Below, in pieces: positions 39,991 to 53,552 of a stretch of DNA of 64,000 nt. The notes beneath the pieces are model-generated. The model made no database searches and was not told the origin of the DNA. It worked only from the letters and a program-made list of their open reading frames with translations. Source of the DNA: Mugil cephalus (Eukaryota; Chordata; Actinopteri; Mugiliformes; Mugilidae). Location: contig NC_061789.1 of the NCBI RefSeq assembly GCF_022458985.1, forward strand, positions 7,296,357-7,360,356, given 5' to 3'. The first letter of the stretch is position 1; every line of letters starts with the position of its first letter. The translations under genes and the position numbers were made by a program.

Positions 39991-42509
39991 TGGATATAGA
40001 TAGATGCGGCGCAGAGGAACAAAAGAAGCGCAGGACTCGGGCGTCACAATGGCAGTTTCCAGCTTTGACACTGATGTAATTGATACTCTGCTAAAACCGT
40101 CCGTCATAACCCATCCTTACATCTTCCTTTAGTCTCCCCCCCCCCTCCCTCCCTCCCTCTAAGCTGCCGGCGGCTCTGCCTCAGGAACAGCTAGGCGTTT
40201 CCGAATGTGGGTGGTCCGGCCAGGGTGGGAGGGAAGGATAGAGAGAGAGAGGGAGGGAGAGGGAGAGAGAGAGAGAGAGAGAGATTTAGCCGAGCTCTCA
40301 TGTTTCCCAAAAGCAGAGGGAGAAGGGAGGGAGGGAGGGGAGGACACGAGAAAGAGAGAGTGAACGAGAGGCAGCGATCGCGAGGGATAGAGAGAGCGAG
40401 AGAGAGTCAGAGGCGGAGGAGAACAAGCTGTGGGCCTACATCTGTCCTCCAGATGTGGCCTCCTCTTGTCTTGAAACAAGGAGGAGGGAAAAAAAGAGAG
40501 AGAGAAGGTTTTAAAAGTAAAGGAAAATTGGTGCTAAACAGTTTTTTATTGTCAGGGATTACGCACACACACAACGCAGAGTACAGTACACAGCACAGGC
40601 TTCAGAGTCCACCTTTATTACACACACAATATATATATGAAACCTGAGTGAAACGCGCACACTGGACCCCTTGAAGTTATAGGAAAAGAACACCTGTCCA
40701 AATATTATTCAGCCTTAGTGGATACGCGTCACGGGTGAGATGGAGCTGTGGATTGAAATGAATGTGGATTTTTTTTTTTTTATTTTATTTTATTTTATTT
40801 TTTGAATTTCTTCGGGAAGACGTGAGACACCAAAATAAACAACACGAAAAAAAAGGCAGAATATTAAGGTCGGTTCCAGAGTTCACGTCGGCGGCGGCCA
40901 GTATCAGCTCCACCAGGACGCGGAGAGACGCAGCGTTGATTTGTGCCTGTGTGAACAAGCGAGGCCAAAATCTGAACAAACACGCGAGGGGGGGAGAATG
41001 AGCAGTGAGCCATCATTAACTCACAGGCTGTAACTCCTGCTCTTCTCCCTCAGAGCAAAAAAATGTTGTTGTAAGGGCCTTTGCGGTCCCTCGGCGGATC
41101 CTAGGAGGGGGGCCGGTCGGCTGCGAGACGCGGACGCCGCGGTATTTTTATTTATTTTTTTTTCTGTTATCATCGCGCCCTCTGGGCTGGAAAAAAAAGA
41201 GAGACAGCAAACCAAAGGAAAATCAACAAGATGACACACTTTTTTCCTTCTCAAAGCAAGTCGCTGTTGCCAGAAATATCATTAAACTAAAAAAAAAAAA
41301 AAAAATTATGACGGTCTGAAGACGCTTTTTAATTTTCGGGTCAGCACCGCTCATCTGAGGAAGAAGTGCTTTTTTAAATAATAAGAAGAAAGTAAATTTA
41401 ACATAAATGTGACATCAGTGCAGATAGAGAAAAAAGATAATTTGGTGCCATAAATAAATATTTATAGGTGGATAGAAAGGAAGCACGCGTAAAATAACAA
41501 CTTTAAAAGGAGAAGCGAATCCACAGTGATCCTATCTGACCCCGGGGTCCGGCGGCCGGCTCTCTTCTCCTCCTCTGTCCTCCTCTGTCCTCCTCCTCCT
41601 CCTCCTCTCTCTGGGTGTGCTCACTCCGGGCCCTCTCATCTTTTTCCCATTAGAGCTGTTTTCATGTTCCTTCCTGGCGTGTGTGGCTGCAGTTGTTTAT
41701 GAAGCAACGCTCGCTTCCATCCGACTGTTTGTTTGAGTGCGCGCTCAACGAAGGACGCATAAAACATATAGTCACAAATATAAGGATGTTATTATTATTC
41801 TACAAAAAAAAGAAAGAAAGAAAGAAAAAAGAAATGAGGTTTCAAATGTAGTGGGAAATTATTTTTTAAAGTCAAATAAAGTTACTTACCTTTACTTTTC
41901 TTAAGGTCTTAAACTTAATATTATAGCTTTCATGCAGCTTCTGCACTTTCAGCCACGTATTCATTATTTAAAGTTAACTGCCACAAGGTTAACATTTGAG
42001 TTTGTGCTCTAATAACCTAACATTTTTAATTACTTTCATCTATTTTTGCACGATTGCTTTCAGCTCTCTGCCTGCTGCCATAGTCTCTCCACCTCTATAA
42101 GAATATTCATTTTCATCATATTTATGTAAAAGCCCTTAAGGAGCAGTGAGGTTTGAAGAACTGGCCGCGTGGAGAGACAGAAAAAAAAGAGGAATCAGGA
42201 GGAATAAATCTTCGTGTGCATCTGGATTAAACAAACAGGAGTGCTGGATACACGGGAGACTGACGCTCATGCATAAGAGTTAATATGCAGTTTTCGAGCC
42301 CTTAAGAATTTCTTTTTACATTTCTGCACAAAACTGACTCGAAAAACCAGCAGATATCTGCACAGGTCTTGGAAAAAAAAAGAGAGAGAAGTAGATCAAA
42401 CAAATGAAATTATTACACTTTGTGGGGATTTGTTTACTCGAGCAGCAAGAAAACGAGCCGAAGAGCACGAGTCGTTGCGCGAAAGAATGATTAAAGACGA
42501 ACAAAATTT
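39991..42509. other. Gene-free region: purine-rich and simple-repeat DNA
   Basis: A GA-rich block spans about 40220-40500, including (GA)n near 40240-40284. TCC triplets lie near 41569-41610 and A-rich tracts near 41290. No exon with family support. Frames here are low-complexity and lack splice context. Confidence 0.5.
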
Positions 42510-42640
42510 ATGTTTCTCAGCAACCGAGTCCAAGTCCTGACCTTAATCCAATGGAAATGTTGTGGAAGGACCTGAAGCGAGAAGTTCAAGGAGAGGTTCT
42601 GCTCTTAAAAGTCCTCCGAGCCAAAAGGCAGATCAGCAGT
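42510..42640 (+). mobile_element. Tc1-like transposase C-terminal fragment
   Basis: CCAAGTCCTGACCTTAATCC and the following bases translate to PSPDLNPMEMLWKDLKREV, the DDE-domain end typical of Tc1 transposases (usual form SPDLNPIEHLW). It lacks terminal repeats and the rest of the frame. A dead fragment, of a different family from the one in the ankrd54 intron. Confidence 0.75.
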
Positions 42641-45600
42641 TGCCGGAAATGCTTAGTTGCTGTTATTTACCTGCAGCTCATATCTAAGTAGCACTGGCTT
42701 CACTTCCTCAATAAACAATTACAACAGATCTCTTTGTCTACTTTAAGGGCTTTCAGGAAAATGTGCTGACGTCTTGAGTCATTATTTTTTTATGTAGAAA
42801 TATAAAAAAAAAACGTCTGAGGGGCACTTTATGCACTTCTCCCACTTCTCCTTGATGCTTTCTACCCCTTTTTTTTTAAATTAAATTAGTGTCTCCCACA
42901 TTTTATATAAATGCACCAAAAAATGAATTGAAGAAAACAACTAGGATTATAGATTTATATCCGGAACAATGTTGATGCAAGAAGAAGAAGAAGAAGAAGG
43001 AAAGAGCTGTCAAATTTCTGATAACTTTCAAACACACACACACACACAAAAAAACCCACAAAAACAAAAAAACGTCTGCGTGTTATATACCTTGAAAAAA
43101 AAACATATTCAAACTAAGCCTCAGATATGGAAGCATTGCGTCCGACGGATCTCGGACGAGGTGTCAGGACACGACAGGAAGGAAAGAAGCCTCCAGACGA
43201 CACGAATACACAATCACACACAGCTGCTGAGGTTAGGGCTCACTGACGGACACGCTGAGCACATGCGCCGGCAGCTGGCTGAACGAGAGTCGTGCCCTTC
43301 GTCCCTTCGCCGTCGAACCTAAGCCCACGTCCAGATGTGACCGAGGAAGTCCTCCCGTAAGAAGAAGAAGGAGAAGAAGAAGAAGAAGAAGACATGGTCG
43401 GTGTTGTGTGGTCTGGTTCAGGTTCGTGCGCCCCGCCGTGTTCCCAAATATGGTCGCCACATTTGAGTCATTTATTTTTCACTCGAACAACCTTAGCACG
43501 CGTTCTGTTACTTGGATGCCAGAAAGGCACTGGGGCTTAACTAATACCCCGTGGCAACATGTCAGAATCAGATGACGGCAAATGAGTTCCAGTTTCGGCT
43601 CAGTTCGCTCGCCAAGGGACGGGAGGACGGGGAGGACGGGGAGGGCGAGGTCGCGGGCCCAGTTTTACGGGCGGCTCCGCTGCGGGACGCTGAGCGCAGG
43701 AGGGAAGCGACTGTCACATTAGCGCGTCAGGAGGACGAGCTTTGTCTGAGGCGGCTTCACGTCTCCTGCTGTGGATCTGAGGTGTGTGTGTGTGGGGAGG
43801 GCGGGGGGGGCTTCAGTCAGAGCAGGAGACAACTCACTACTCGTGGGGCTGCGGTGCGGGCGCTGGACCCCCCCCCCACCACCACCCCTGAGCTCGCCCA
43901 TAATTGATGAATAGTGTGGTCCACATTAAGTGACATGCGCCGTTGGCTGTAAGTGGGTGCGATGATTGGGGGGCCTTTTGAAGCCGAGGCCGAGGGCTGT
44001 GTTTGAACCGTCAGCGGAGACCCGTCCGCTCTGTAAAGGACACCAGGCTGCGGTTTGGTCGCACACAAAACGCACACGCAAACAAACACACACATGCACA
44101 TGCACAGGGGGGAAACTTCAGTAGTCTTACAGGGTTTTGGGGGAGGTGGCTGTATTATTCCTGCTGCAACACTGACTTAATTCAAGGCAGATCTGACCCG
44201 AGCTCGTTCTCCTCCACTTCTGCTCCGCTGGATCAAGTCTTAATCCTGCCCTCACCACATGAATGAGAGACACAAAGAGGAGCTGCACTCGCTCCTGCCA
44301 CATACATCAAATGTCACTCAGGTCCATGTGCTGTCATGCAGCCCGTGATGGGTATCGGCGTGTCATGTGAAAGCGGAGGGAGTTTAATGGAGGCCTAGAG
44401 CCGGAGACAGACACGCGGGAAGATTGGAGCCACATCTCGCGCGCTCTTTACGCCGTCAACCTGGAACTGATCTCGCGCAACGCACGGTTGTTCCCCCCAG
44501 ATCCCGACACATCCTCCGCCAGGAGCCAGCTGACCCGTGTCGCCACTTCACAGTCGCGGCGAGGCTACCATCCAAGTGGAGCGCGTTTTCGCAGTAGGCT
44601 GCGACCAACTGAACCCGAGGCACCTCAAAACAACGCTGGGAGGCGTCCAGCTCCCGTCGGCGGCGACGCAAGCTCACATAATAACTCCGGCTCAAGGGCC
44701 CCCCTTTTTCTTTTCTTTTTTTTTTTTATTGTCGTATCTTTTCAAACGGCGCCAAACCCGAGACACGCTCCTCTCGCGCAGGAACCTTGGGTTAACAAGG
44801 GATGCAGGGGAAGCTTTCCAGCGACCGCGCTCACCAGACGGAGGACCGTGGGGCTGAGGCACTTGCGGTGGGTTTTCGGCGTTTGGTTGTGTGTCACGGT
44901 CCGGCTCCCACGCAGTGGAAACACAGGGGCCCACAGCGGTGGGTGCTACTGAGGCCCCCCTGATCCCCGCTGACGCCCCAGGGGCAGACATGCCCTTCAA
45001 TCTCCATCCGAAATGAGAGGCAGGCCATCGGTGCGCAGGGACGGGCCTCTGATTTGTTCTGTGGTCCCTTTGAAACCATGCATCCTGCAGAAAAGGGGAG
45101 AGAGGGGAACATGGAGCAAACATGACAGGCGAAATAAGATTAAGATGTGCAGCTGCAGTGGCTTTACTCCGGCCCAGAGAGGGCAGTGGAATCAATGTGG
45201 AAATGATAACGTAGTGTGAAAAAAGTGGTGATTCCTCTTATATATGTATAGATATAAAAAACAAAAAAAGCTCAAATAAATGCCAGGGGAACCGGAGCGC
45301 AATCATCATCAGAAAGTGAATCACTCGTGTTTCTGAACGCTGTTTTGGAACGAATCCGCCGCCAGACGAGCGGTGATCAAAGAATACGTCGAGTACGACT
45401 CATAACACGCTCCTACACAAATGTGTTTCGGTTTGTGCATGGTTTGCGCAGCGGAGAGGGAGAGGAGTGTGTGAGAGACAAATCGTGAGAGAAACAGACA
45501 GATTGTGGCGGCTTTGATGTGAGCTCAGAATAGATACTAGGTGGAAAAAAAGCGCAGTATCATAGGACAAATGTCTCTGTGCAAACCACTACAGTAGAAA

Positions 45601-46594
45601 TAAGGCTTCTCTCTCTCTCTCTTTCTCTTGTGTGTGTGTGTGCGGTGTCATTACTGGTAAATGGCTTGCACACACTCGTTCATGTGCGCAGACGATCGAG
45701 ACGTCAATCACGAGGAGTGATGAAGTGGAAAGAAGTTTTTTCTCTCGAATGTCCTGAAGCGGGGCAGACAACTGACACGCCTTTAAAGGGAAACAAAACA
45801 GCCCCCGCCACATCTAAATCTCGCCGTATCCTCGTCTTCTCAGAGGAAACTTCTGTGATCACAACTCCGCCACCAATATGCTCCCCATATGTCCAAATCC
45901 GGCCTTTTGTTTGTAGGTTTTTTTTTTCTCCCCCCGTCTCTTGTGGTGGGTCTATTTATCTCTTCTGTGTATCCCGTGTATAAAGACAAGGCCGTCCGAG
46001 TGTGAACGCTGACAGACCGTCACTTCGCACCCAGGAGATGACTCAACTGTTTAAAGTCGATAGTCTCTCGAGAAGGTTTTTCATTAAAAAATGTTTTCAG
46101 TTTCGGTCGTGTTACTTGTGTGAATGTTTAACAGCGGAGGTTTAATGTAGTTTAATTCAGAGTTTGGCAAAGGCATTAAATTGGTGTCACTATTGGTACA
46201 ATTTTCACATGAGTTACAGACATTTAAATGTGAGGGGACACTTTTAATGAATCCACATCTACACCACGGACTGCGCGTGAGGGACGGGGACGTGTATTAG
46301 TTTTTATTTCTAAATTGAAACTTCTTGCTTATTTTCTCTCTTTATTTCCAAACGTAATCAATTTTTTTTCCTTGTCCCTTCCAGGACTGTGGTGCTCGCC
46401 AACATCCCCATGCTGGGAACTCGAGTACCTGTATAAATACACAAGTCGTCTTCCAAATGTTCTCATTTAAATGGATGACGTGTAATTATTTTAAATGTAC
46501 TGGGGTGTTATTCTATAGGCTGATTTGGTCAAGTTACCTCTTGGTGTGTCAGACTCTGGATATTTCAACCATCGCTTTAAGTCCATTACTTTAA
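42641..46594. other. Gene-free region with GC-rich segment
   Basis: Triplet runs (AAG) occur near 42980 and 43361-43393. The part 43560-45100 is GC- and CpG-richer than its surroundings, and open frames occur on both strands there, but none has a recognisable domain or exon borders. It could hold a regulatory CpG-rich segment or non-coding transcript; the sequence alone does not show which. Confidence 0.4.
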
Positions 46595-46690
46595 AACGTA
46601 GGTCTTCAACGGGGGGTCCGTGACCCCTAAGGCGTCCGCAGAGGTCCTGCAGGGGGGTCACAAAACCTTTGGTTGATTAGACATTTTTTA
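46595..46690 (-). repeat. Second hAT-like family, inverted copy
   Basis: AGGTCTTCAACGGGGGGTCC at the start and CTTTGGTTGATTAGACATTT at the end mirror the copies at 39350 and 53386. Confidence 0.6.
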
Positions 46691-49379
46691 TTAAATTTTC
46701 CTCTACAAATTTAAATCTATTTAAAAACACATTAACATGAATCCAACATATTTTGGTAAAGGGACAAAAGGCAGAAGACATTATCTTTTAGTCACCACCC
46801 TACTGTTGCACATTAAAAAAATAATAATATCTGAACCTGTGTTTTATTTGAATAGCTTAATATTAAATGCAAAATGATAAAATAATGTATATTTATAAAA
46901 AGCGAGAAAAAAAAGCAAGAGAACACATATACTTTCTTTTTGACCTGTTTATCCAATAAATTGAGCTTTTTAATCCTTTTATCCATTAGCAACAATCCAA
47001 ATAGCCAACTTAACCGGTAAACGTAATAAGTTTAGCAACGGTTTTAACTTTTTTATTTAATAGCTTTAACTAATTTAATCATTAATCTGTTAAATCAGCT
47101 CAGTGTTTTAACTGTTAATTGCAAGGCTCTATCCTACAAGTTTGCAAAAAATTTTTTTACTGAAATTTAGAATATTACCAATAGAGGGCACTAAATCATA
47201 CATGCTGGTCCTTTAAATACGACTTTAGGGCAGCTTTAGCTGAAAATATGTTTAAACATGTTCTTAAGTATTATGTCGATCCACTTGGTAATTCAAATTA
47301 ATTTACTTATGGAATATTAAGAGCATGGTTCCTTTTTTTTATTTTTAGGATTAATTTATTGTTGAGGTTGAGACTGGCAGTGAAGAGAACTCAACAAACT
47401 TGACCACATCGACCTACGCAGCTAAATATCAGGCCAATAATATCCAGTATATTTGGTAGCTGTTATATGTTCGTGTATTTTTGTTTTTCAGATACTTCCT
47501 GGGAACTGCAGAAATAATTTCTGTGCTACAAGAGCTGACCAAGGTTGGGAATCTCTGGCCTTAATGGGCTCACGGCTCAGCAGTGCAAACAGATCGTGCC
47601 GATATGAAAGCACATCAAGCAACGTCAATGTTTTTTCAATCTAAATTCCACGATTACTTCATTTTTCTAGCACAACGCCAGACCCCAGTCACAGCCAACA
47701 TCTGAATTCACCATCGCTCACTGAAATATTGCAGACATCACAAGCAGCGGGGATTTGAGAAATGAACCCGGGCATTCACGCGGCCCAATCTAATAATTAA
47801 CGGATGCTATGACTCAACATGGTCACAGCACGGTAATTATCTGAGGAGGCTGTCATATTTATTTTACTAGGAAGCTAAGACTGCTGAAGTCCAGCCATGT
47901 CGTATGTTAGATCGTGTCAGATTGAAACCATGACACATTAAGCTGATTTTTTTTTTCTCTTCCCCCCCTTCCCCTCACTCTCTGCTGCAGCAGGGTGGTC
48001 CTGACTCTGGCTCCGACATCGGTGTGTATGTGTGCTGTGTTTGTGAGACTGTCACAACAACATGACCCCCAGAAAATTTCAAACACACCCGGTAATTCTG
48101 CTCAGACACGCACGGCTTGTGTTTCCACACGCACCCACACCAAAACCTCTGTCCCGTCTGCGGGGACAGAAACAACAAGGCCGCCATTGACACTGACCCT
48201 AACCTCCGTTCCCATCTCTCCATCCATCCCCCTTGGCCCTCATCACCCTCCCACGTTGCCCCGAACGCGGCGCTGGCCACGAGGCCCGAGAATGCGGTTC
48301 AGGTGCAGGGCTCTGCTGTTTCCAATTAGCGTAGTATAAATTAGCATCACTCTCCCCTGTCCTCTCTCCAAACATTGCTGTCTCTTCATCCTTGTCGACC
48401 CTGCACACTTCACTCTGCCTCTGACCTCCGCCTTGTATCACTCTGACACATAAATTCACCTCCTTTATGGCTCTTGTCAGAAACCTCTGCACTCCACTAA
48501 CTCACGCTCGGCGCTGTTAATGTGCAGTGCATTCGGTATAAAACCTTCCACTTTCAGTCAATGAGAAAATAAATCCAGCGCCATATATCTGACTTTGAAG
48601 GGAATATAACTTCTGGTTTTACTGTACAGTCTGGTTACTGTAACTGAGATATTTCACAGAAGACAAGGACATAACCTGACACATGCGTTCCACATTGCAG
48701 CAAGTGTTGATAAGGTTACACTGGGATTCAATTACCCTGTGAGAGGAAATGCAGCTTTATTCCCCGACTCATCTTACACAGCGCGTTTGCGAGCGCTTGC
48801 CTCCACGGGTCAGTCTGTTAAAACGAGTGTTATTTTTCCAGGGCGGAGAGATCAGCTTCAGTGTTGCAAGTAGGACCTGAGGTCACCCTGGCACTGGGAG
48901 TTCACATCTGTTCAAATAAATCCTCCACTGTGCCATCAGCACTAAAAACACACGCATGCAAGCAATGGTGGAATGTAACCAAGTACATTTAAGTTTTTAG
49001 GCATGCGAGCGGATTTCATTTCTATGACTCAAAATGTTATAAATTACTAACTTATTTTGGAGCTTTACGTAATTGGACTTACTACTACTACTACTACTAC
49101 TATATTCATGATTGTACATACAGCACATGTAAGCTTCTAAAATGTGATTATAGTAAAGTCTGAGATACATGCAAGAGGTTCTTCTGCAGAAAAGTAATTT
49201 AAACTATGTAGAAACCCAGTGTGTGCAATCATAAAATAACCCAGACTATATTATATGACGGTAATTACGCTATGTTTAATAGTAAGTGTTGGCTAAAGGA
49301 TAAAAATAAACAAAACAAAGTTATGTGAAAGTGGAAATTATTAAAAAATTGTGAAAATGACAAAAGTATTGGATTAACA
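46691..49379. other. Gene-free region, mixed single-copy-like DNA
   Basis: No supported gene. The segment 47780-47890 is rich in TAATTA-type words (CTAATAATTAACGG, GGTAATTATCTGAGG) and has no repeat character, so it is a possible regulatory element. A (CTA)n run lies at 49081-49101. Frames near 48000-48340 are not supported. Confidence 0.4.
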
Positions 49380-50480
49380 ATTTAAATGATTTGTTAAATG
49401 TAAACTACTGAAACTAGCCACTAGCAACTAGCTAAATGGCCAAATGTTGAGTCTAAAAGTAGCAGATAAATAGCTAAAATGGTTAGCTCAATGCTATATA
49501 TAAACTAGAAACAGTTTGCTGGGTGACGCCCTTAAAAAGGCCAGCTAACGGGCTAATTGTTGAAAATGGCAGAAGCATTAGGCAAATAGTTTAAATGGTT
49601 AGCTATAAGTAGTTTACATACATTAAAACAGTTAGCTAAATGGTAAAAATATTGAATAAACAGCTGAAATGGTTAGCTACATAACTGTGTAAACTAGAAA
49701 CAGTTAACTAAAAAGCTGGATGAAACTCTTAGCTAAATGGCTAAATGCCGAAGCTATTGGGTTAAAATGGTTAGCTAAAAGTCATGTCGCCTATGAACTA
49801 AAAACAGCTAAAAACCTGGATTAACCCTTAAAACTGTAGCTAAATGACTAAACGGTGAAAATTACAAAAGTACCCGATGAACAGCTAGCTAAAAAAAAAT
49901 GTATAAACTAGAAACATTTAGCTAAAAACCTAGATTAACCCTTAAAACTTTAGCTAAATAGCTAAATGGTGAAAAGGACAAAAGTAGTTCAAATAGTTAG
50001 CTAAAATAAATGTGTAAACTAGAAAAAGTTGGCTAGAAAGCTGGATGAGTGTCTTAAAACAGTTAGCTAAGTGGCTAATTGCTGAAAGTGGCAAAGCTAC
50101 AGGGTAAAAAGTTAAAATGGTTAGCTAAAAGATAAGCTAGCTAAAACAGTTAAAAACCGAAATTAACATTTAAAACAGTAGCTAGATGGCTAAATGGTGA
50201 AAAGGACAAAAGTACTGGATGAACAGCTGGCTAAAAAAAATGTGTAAACTAGAAACAATTAGCTAAAAACCTAGATTAACCCTTAAAACTGTAACACTGT
50301 AACTGATCCCTTAAAAAGTAGTTCAAATAGTTAGCGAAAAGAAATATGTAAACTAGAAAAAGTTGGATTAAAATCTAGATGAAGCCCTTAAAATTGTTAG
50401 CTAAATGACTAATAATGGCTAAGTGGCTAATGTATTTCAAATCGTTACCTAAAACAAATATAACCTGAAATCAGTTAGGT
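49380..50480. repeat. Degenerate ~113 bp tandem array rich in GCTAAA words (gene-free region)
   Basis: The marker phrase CCTGGATTAACCCTTAAAAC, or a variant, recurs near 49814, 49928, 50040, 50157 and 50269: spacings 114, 112, 117 and 112 bp. Between markers are GTTAGCTAAATGGCTAAATG, ATGTGTAAACTAGAAACAGT and GACAAAAGTACTGGATGAAC. The word composition and unit length match the arrays in the mcm5 and hmox1 introns, though the unit order differs. Confidence 0.75.
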
Positions 50481-52793
50481 AAAAGCTAGACAAAATTAGT
50501 TAAAAAATAAACAAATAATAAAATCTTATAGTAGGAAGACAGTAGCATAAAAATGTTCAAATAGTTATTAGTAATAGTAAATAGTAATGTGTAAACTAAA
50601 GTTATAAAAAATTAAGGTCCAATTTAAATTTAAATGAATACATTCACATCACTGGGAGCAGTCCATCCAAAACTGTATAAAATAGCTCCAGTTACCTGCT
50701 ACTCACAAAGTTATTAATGAATGTGATTTATAAAGTACAGCCAATATGTTTTTTTATGCATCAATAACTTTTAAATTTTTACTACTAATAATCCCCATTT
50801 ACGGCAGAGCACACACGCACACGTCTCATCTCACAAAAAGAAATAAAAAACGAAAAGGAAATAACTAGCAAGTGGCGTGATAATATTTCATTATTCACTG
50901 TTTCCACATTCCTGACTTTGGCACCTGTCATGTGTGTGGTTTTTCTTTCTTTCTTTTTACAAGCTGCTGTTACTGAGAACACAGCACACGGGAGGGAGGG
51001 AAATTTACAGAGCGTGTCCTCTCCAAGCCGTGCAGCGTTCACAGGGATCAAATGCTCCAAAGGTGTGGAGAGAGTGTACATAACTCTATATTCCTCCGCA
51101 CCGCCTGCTACTTGCGCCAGAGCTGCTGGCTTTTACAGAGCCCAGGACCTCAGCGTGCCCTCTGAGTTTTCCCTTTATGAGCTCCAGCTCATCCCTCGAC
51201 TTGTAGAGAAAACAAGAGCTGAGCAGACTTTTATAGGACTCCTGGGGAAAACACACACACTCACTAAAAAAAAAAAAAAAAAAAAGGGAGAAGTTTTTAG
51301 CAGTCGGTTTAAGGCTTCTGTGAAGGATGGCAGGAGCCTGATATAAGAGGTTTAGACAAAATTTTGCGCCGTTTACTGCAGCCTCTGACCTCTAGCTGCC
51401 TGGGAGATGTTAGAACAAAAAAAAAAAAGAAGAAATGCCAGAAAGAGGAGCAGATGAAAATGCAGGAGGAGGGTGTGAACTTTCTCCCACCGACAGGCGC
51501 TCACTTATGTGGCCTTCCTCCTCCACAGGAGTCCCCAAGATAAACACGGGTGTTCGTTTAACATCTTTCACCTCTCCCCCTGACCTCAGTCCATCCCTTT
51601 TTTTTTTTTTTTTTTTCACCCACACACTCTCCTCCCTCTTCTTTTTGTCACTTCCTCTCAGTTTCTCTCTCCAGATGTTTGGCCCCGGGAACGTCAGCAG
51701 CAGCAGCAGCGGCGGCGGCGGCGTAGTCATCGTCATCGTCGTCGTCCACGGCGGCTGCAGCAGACGCAGCGAGGACCCAGGGGCTAAGCGGCGGGGATCT
51801 CCAGCGTGGACTGGAATGCTGACCCTCCATCCATCTCCATCAGCGGAGACACATTTGTTTGACTTGTGATGTGATTGTGTTTTCTCTTCCCCACACCTGC
51901 AGCTTCCTCTGAACCGTGCTCTACCACCACCTCCACCTCCCCTCCCTCCGTGGACCCCTGTCCTCCTTTAGGACTCTCGCTGATCAATTGCTCTAACTTG
52001 GAAAAACATTCACGCAGCTGCTACTGCTTCTCCTCGTGCTCCACGTTTCCCCGGGGCCGACTCGCGCGGGGGGGAAAAAAGCTGCGTCTCGGCGAACGGC
52101 GTAGTTTTTTGAGATAAAGCCGTGCTCGGTCTCAGTGACAGCTCCTGTCACTTCTGCTTTGACTGTCTGCTGAGAAAGCAGGCCTCTATGGGGGGAGATG
52201 AGGGGGGGTGGCAGCATCGCTATCAGAGGCAGCTCATGTGGGATCTGCATGCAACAATAAACCTCCTCTCCGGGTTACGACGGTGCTCTCGCTCTTCGCT
52301 GCAATGTGACTTTCAACAAACTGCGGTTTGGTGCAGATCAAACGTCCCCCCGCTTCCCTCACCCCCTTGTTTTTGAATTTATCATGCAGCAAACCCGCCC
52401 CCATTAGTCAGCGGCACTCAGCAAGTTGTAGCGTCTAATTCGGAGGGGCCGCCCAAACTTATCACCCTTCATTTCAACATGGTGGGCTGCCCTGTAGCTG
52501 AAACCCTCTCAAGCTGTTCCAGACATCTGACAACAGCCACATTTATTTATTGACTTCATTTCGCTTACGGGGCAGCCTTTACAGCTCCCCTGAGTGATAC
52601 AGAGTTAATGTAGAACTGTTCATTGCTCGTGAGTGTTTTTTCACTCCTCCTCCTCCTCCTCCTCCTCCTCCTCCACCACCACCACCGCCGTCGCTGCCGC
52701 CGCCACCTCCTCTCCCTCCTTTTAAACTGTTCTTAAGTGTTTAAACACTCGGGGTAATGACGTGCTGTTGTGGAAGCGAAAAACCATGTGGGA

Positions 52794-52824
<31 letters not shown>

Positions 52825-53385
52825 AAAACATCCATGTGGGCTTTTCCCCCCGGAGGAGGAGAGAGTGAACCACCGAGGGATGGGATGAGAGCGAGGAAGG
52901 CCCCGTTAATCAAAATGAATGAGCACCTCTCAGGGCCCTCGTGTCGACGGGGGCCACAGAGGAGCGCTCAGGCCCATTCGCTCCGGGTGTAAAGAGACAT
53001 CCAGACGCTGCAACGTTCACCTCCTGTCTGCTCATCTCTGCAGCCGGTCAGAATGCATAAATTATTATGCTATTTAACCACAAAAATATTGTTGCAGTAT
53101 TTTTCTTGTAATCTGGTTCGATCAAATTTGCATTCAATTTTGCATTAATGCATTTACTATTTTCTTTCATTATTTAAGCCATAATTTATTTTTTTCTACT
53201 AATGTAATACTCAAATATATGCTCACTTTATTGTTTACGCTACCAGAAGTGAATGCAGTCCATTATAATAATATACCAGTATTCCCCTAAATCTTAGCTT
53301 CATGACTGTCGCTCTTTTAATCATTATTTTTTATAAATCACACAAAGGAGCGCTCTCTTATTTTTAGCAAATGCTGTAAACCAGG
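50481..53385. other. Gene-free region: simple repeats and GC-rich DNA
   Basis: Poly(A) or poly(T) tracts are at about 51266-51284, 51598-51616 and 52796-52822, and CTC/ACC triplets at about 52648-52700. A GC-rich part with GCA/GGC triplets lies near 51698-51780. No frame with recognisable domains or splice logic. Confidence 0.45.
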
Positions 53386-53552
53386 GAGTCTTTAACGTTT
53401 TTCAGGCCAAGGTCTTTGAAGGACTTTAAGAAATTTAAATTTGTGGAAAAAAATATCTAAAAAAAATGTCTAATCAACCAAAGATTTTGCCCTGCAGTGC
53501 CTCTGTGGACCTTCTAGGGGTCACGGACCCCCTGTTGAAGACCTGTGCTGTA
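53386..53552 (+). repeat. Second hAT-like family, copy with both ends
   Basis: Left end CAGGGAGTCTTTAACGTTTT; right end GGACCCCCTGTTGAAGACCT. The minus-strand right end (AGGTCTTCAACAGG) and the left end form imperfect inverted repeats. About 165 bp, non-coding; the most complete copy of this family in the window. Confidence 0.6.

Noticed and set aside
40207-40647. 146-aa frame rich in Arg, Glu and Gly
   Set aside because: Translation of a GA microsatellite and purine-rich DNA.
44692-45195. 167-aa minus-strand frame in GC-rich DNA
   Set aside because: No domain, no splice context, Lys/Gly-rich end produced by a poly(T) tract; overlapping frames on the other strand are equally long.
47995-48339. 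114-aa Thr/Pro/Arg-rich frame
   Set aside because: Low-complexity CA-rich DNA without domain, splice border or poly(A) signal.
49380-50480. Possible CRISPR-like array because of regular spacing
   Set aside because: Units are degenerate with no spacer structure, in a vertebrate genome; it is a tandem repeat.
51410-51869. Frames on both strands with Val/Ile or Ala/Asp runs
   Set aside because: Produced by GCA/GTC triplets and a poly(T) tract; no family match or exon logic.
53112-53130. GGTTCGATC resembling a tRNA T-loop
   Set aside because: No acceptor stem or D/anticodon arms can be paired around it.
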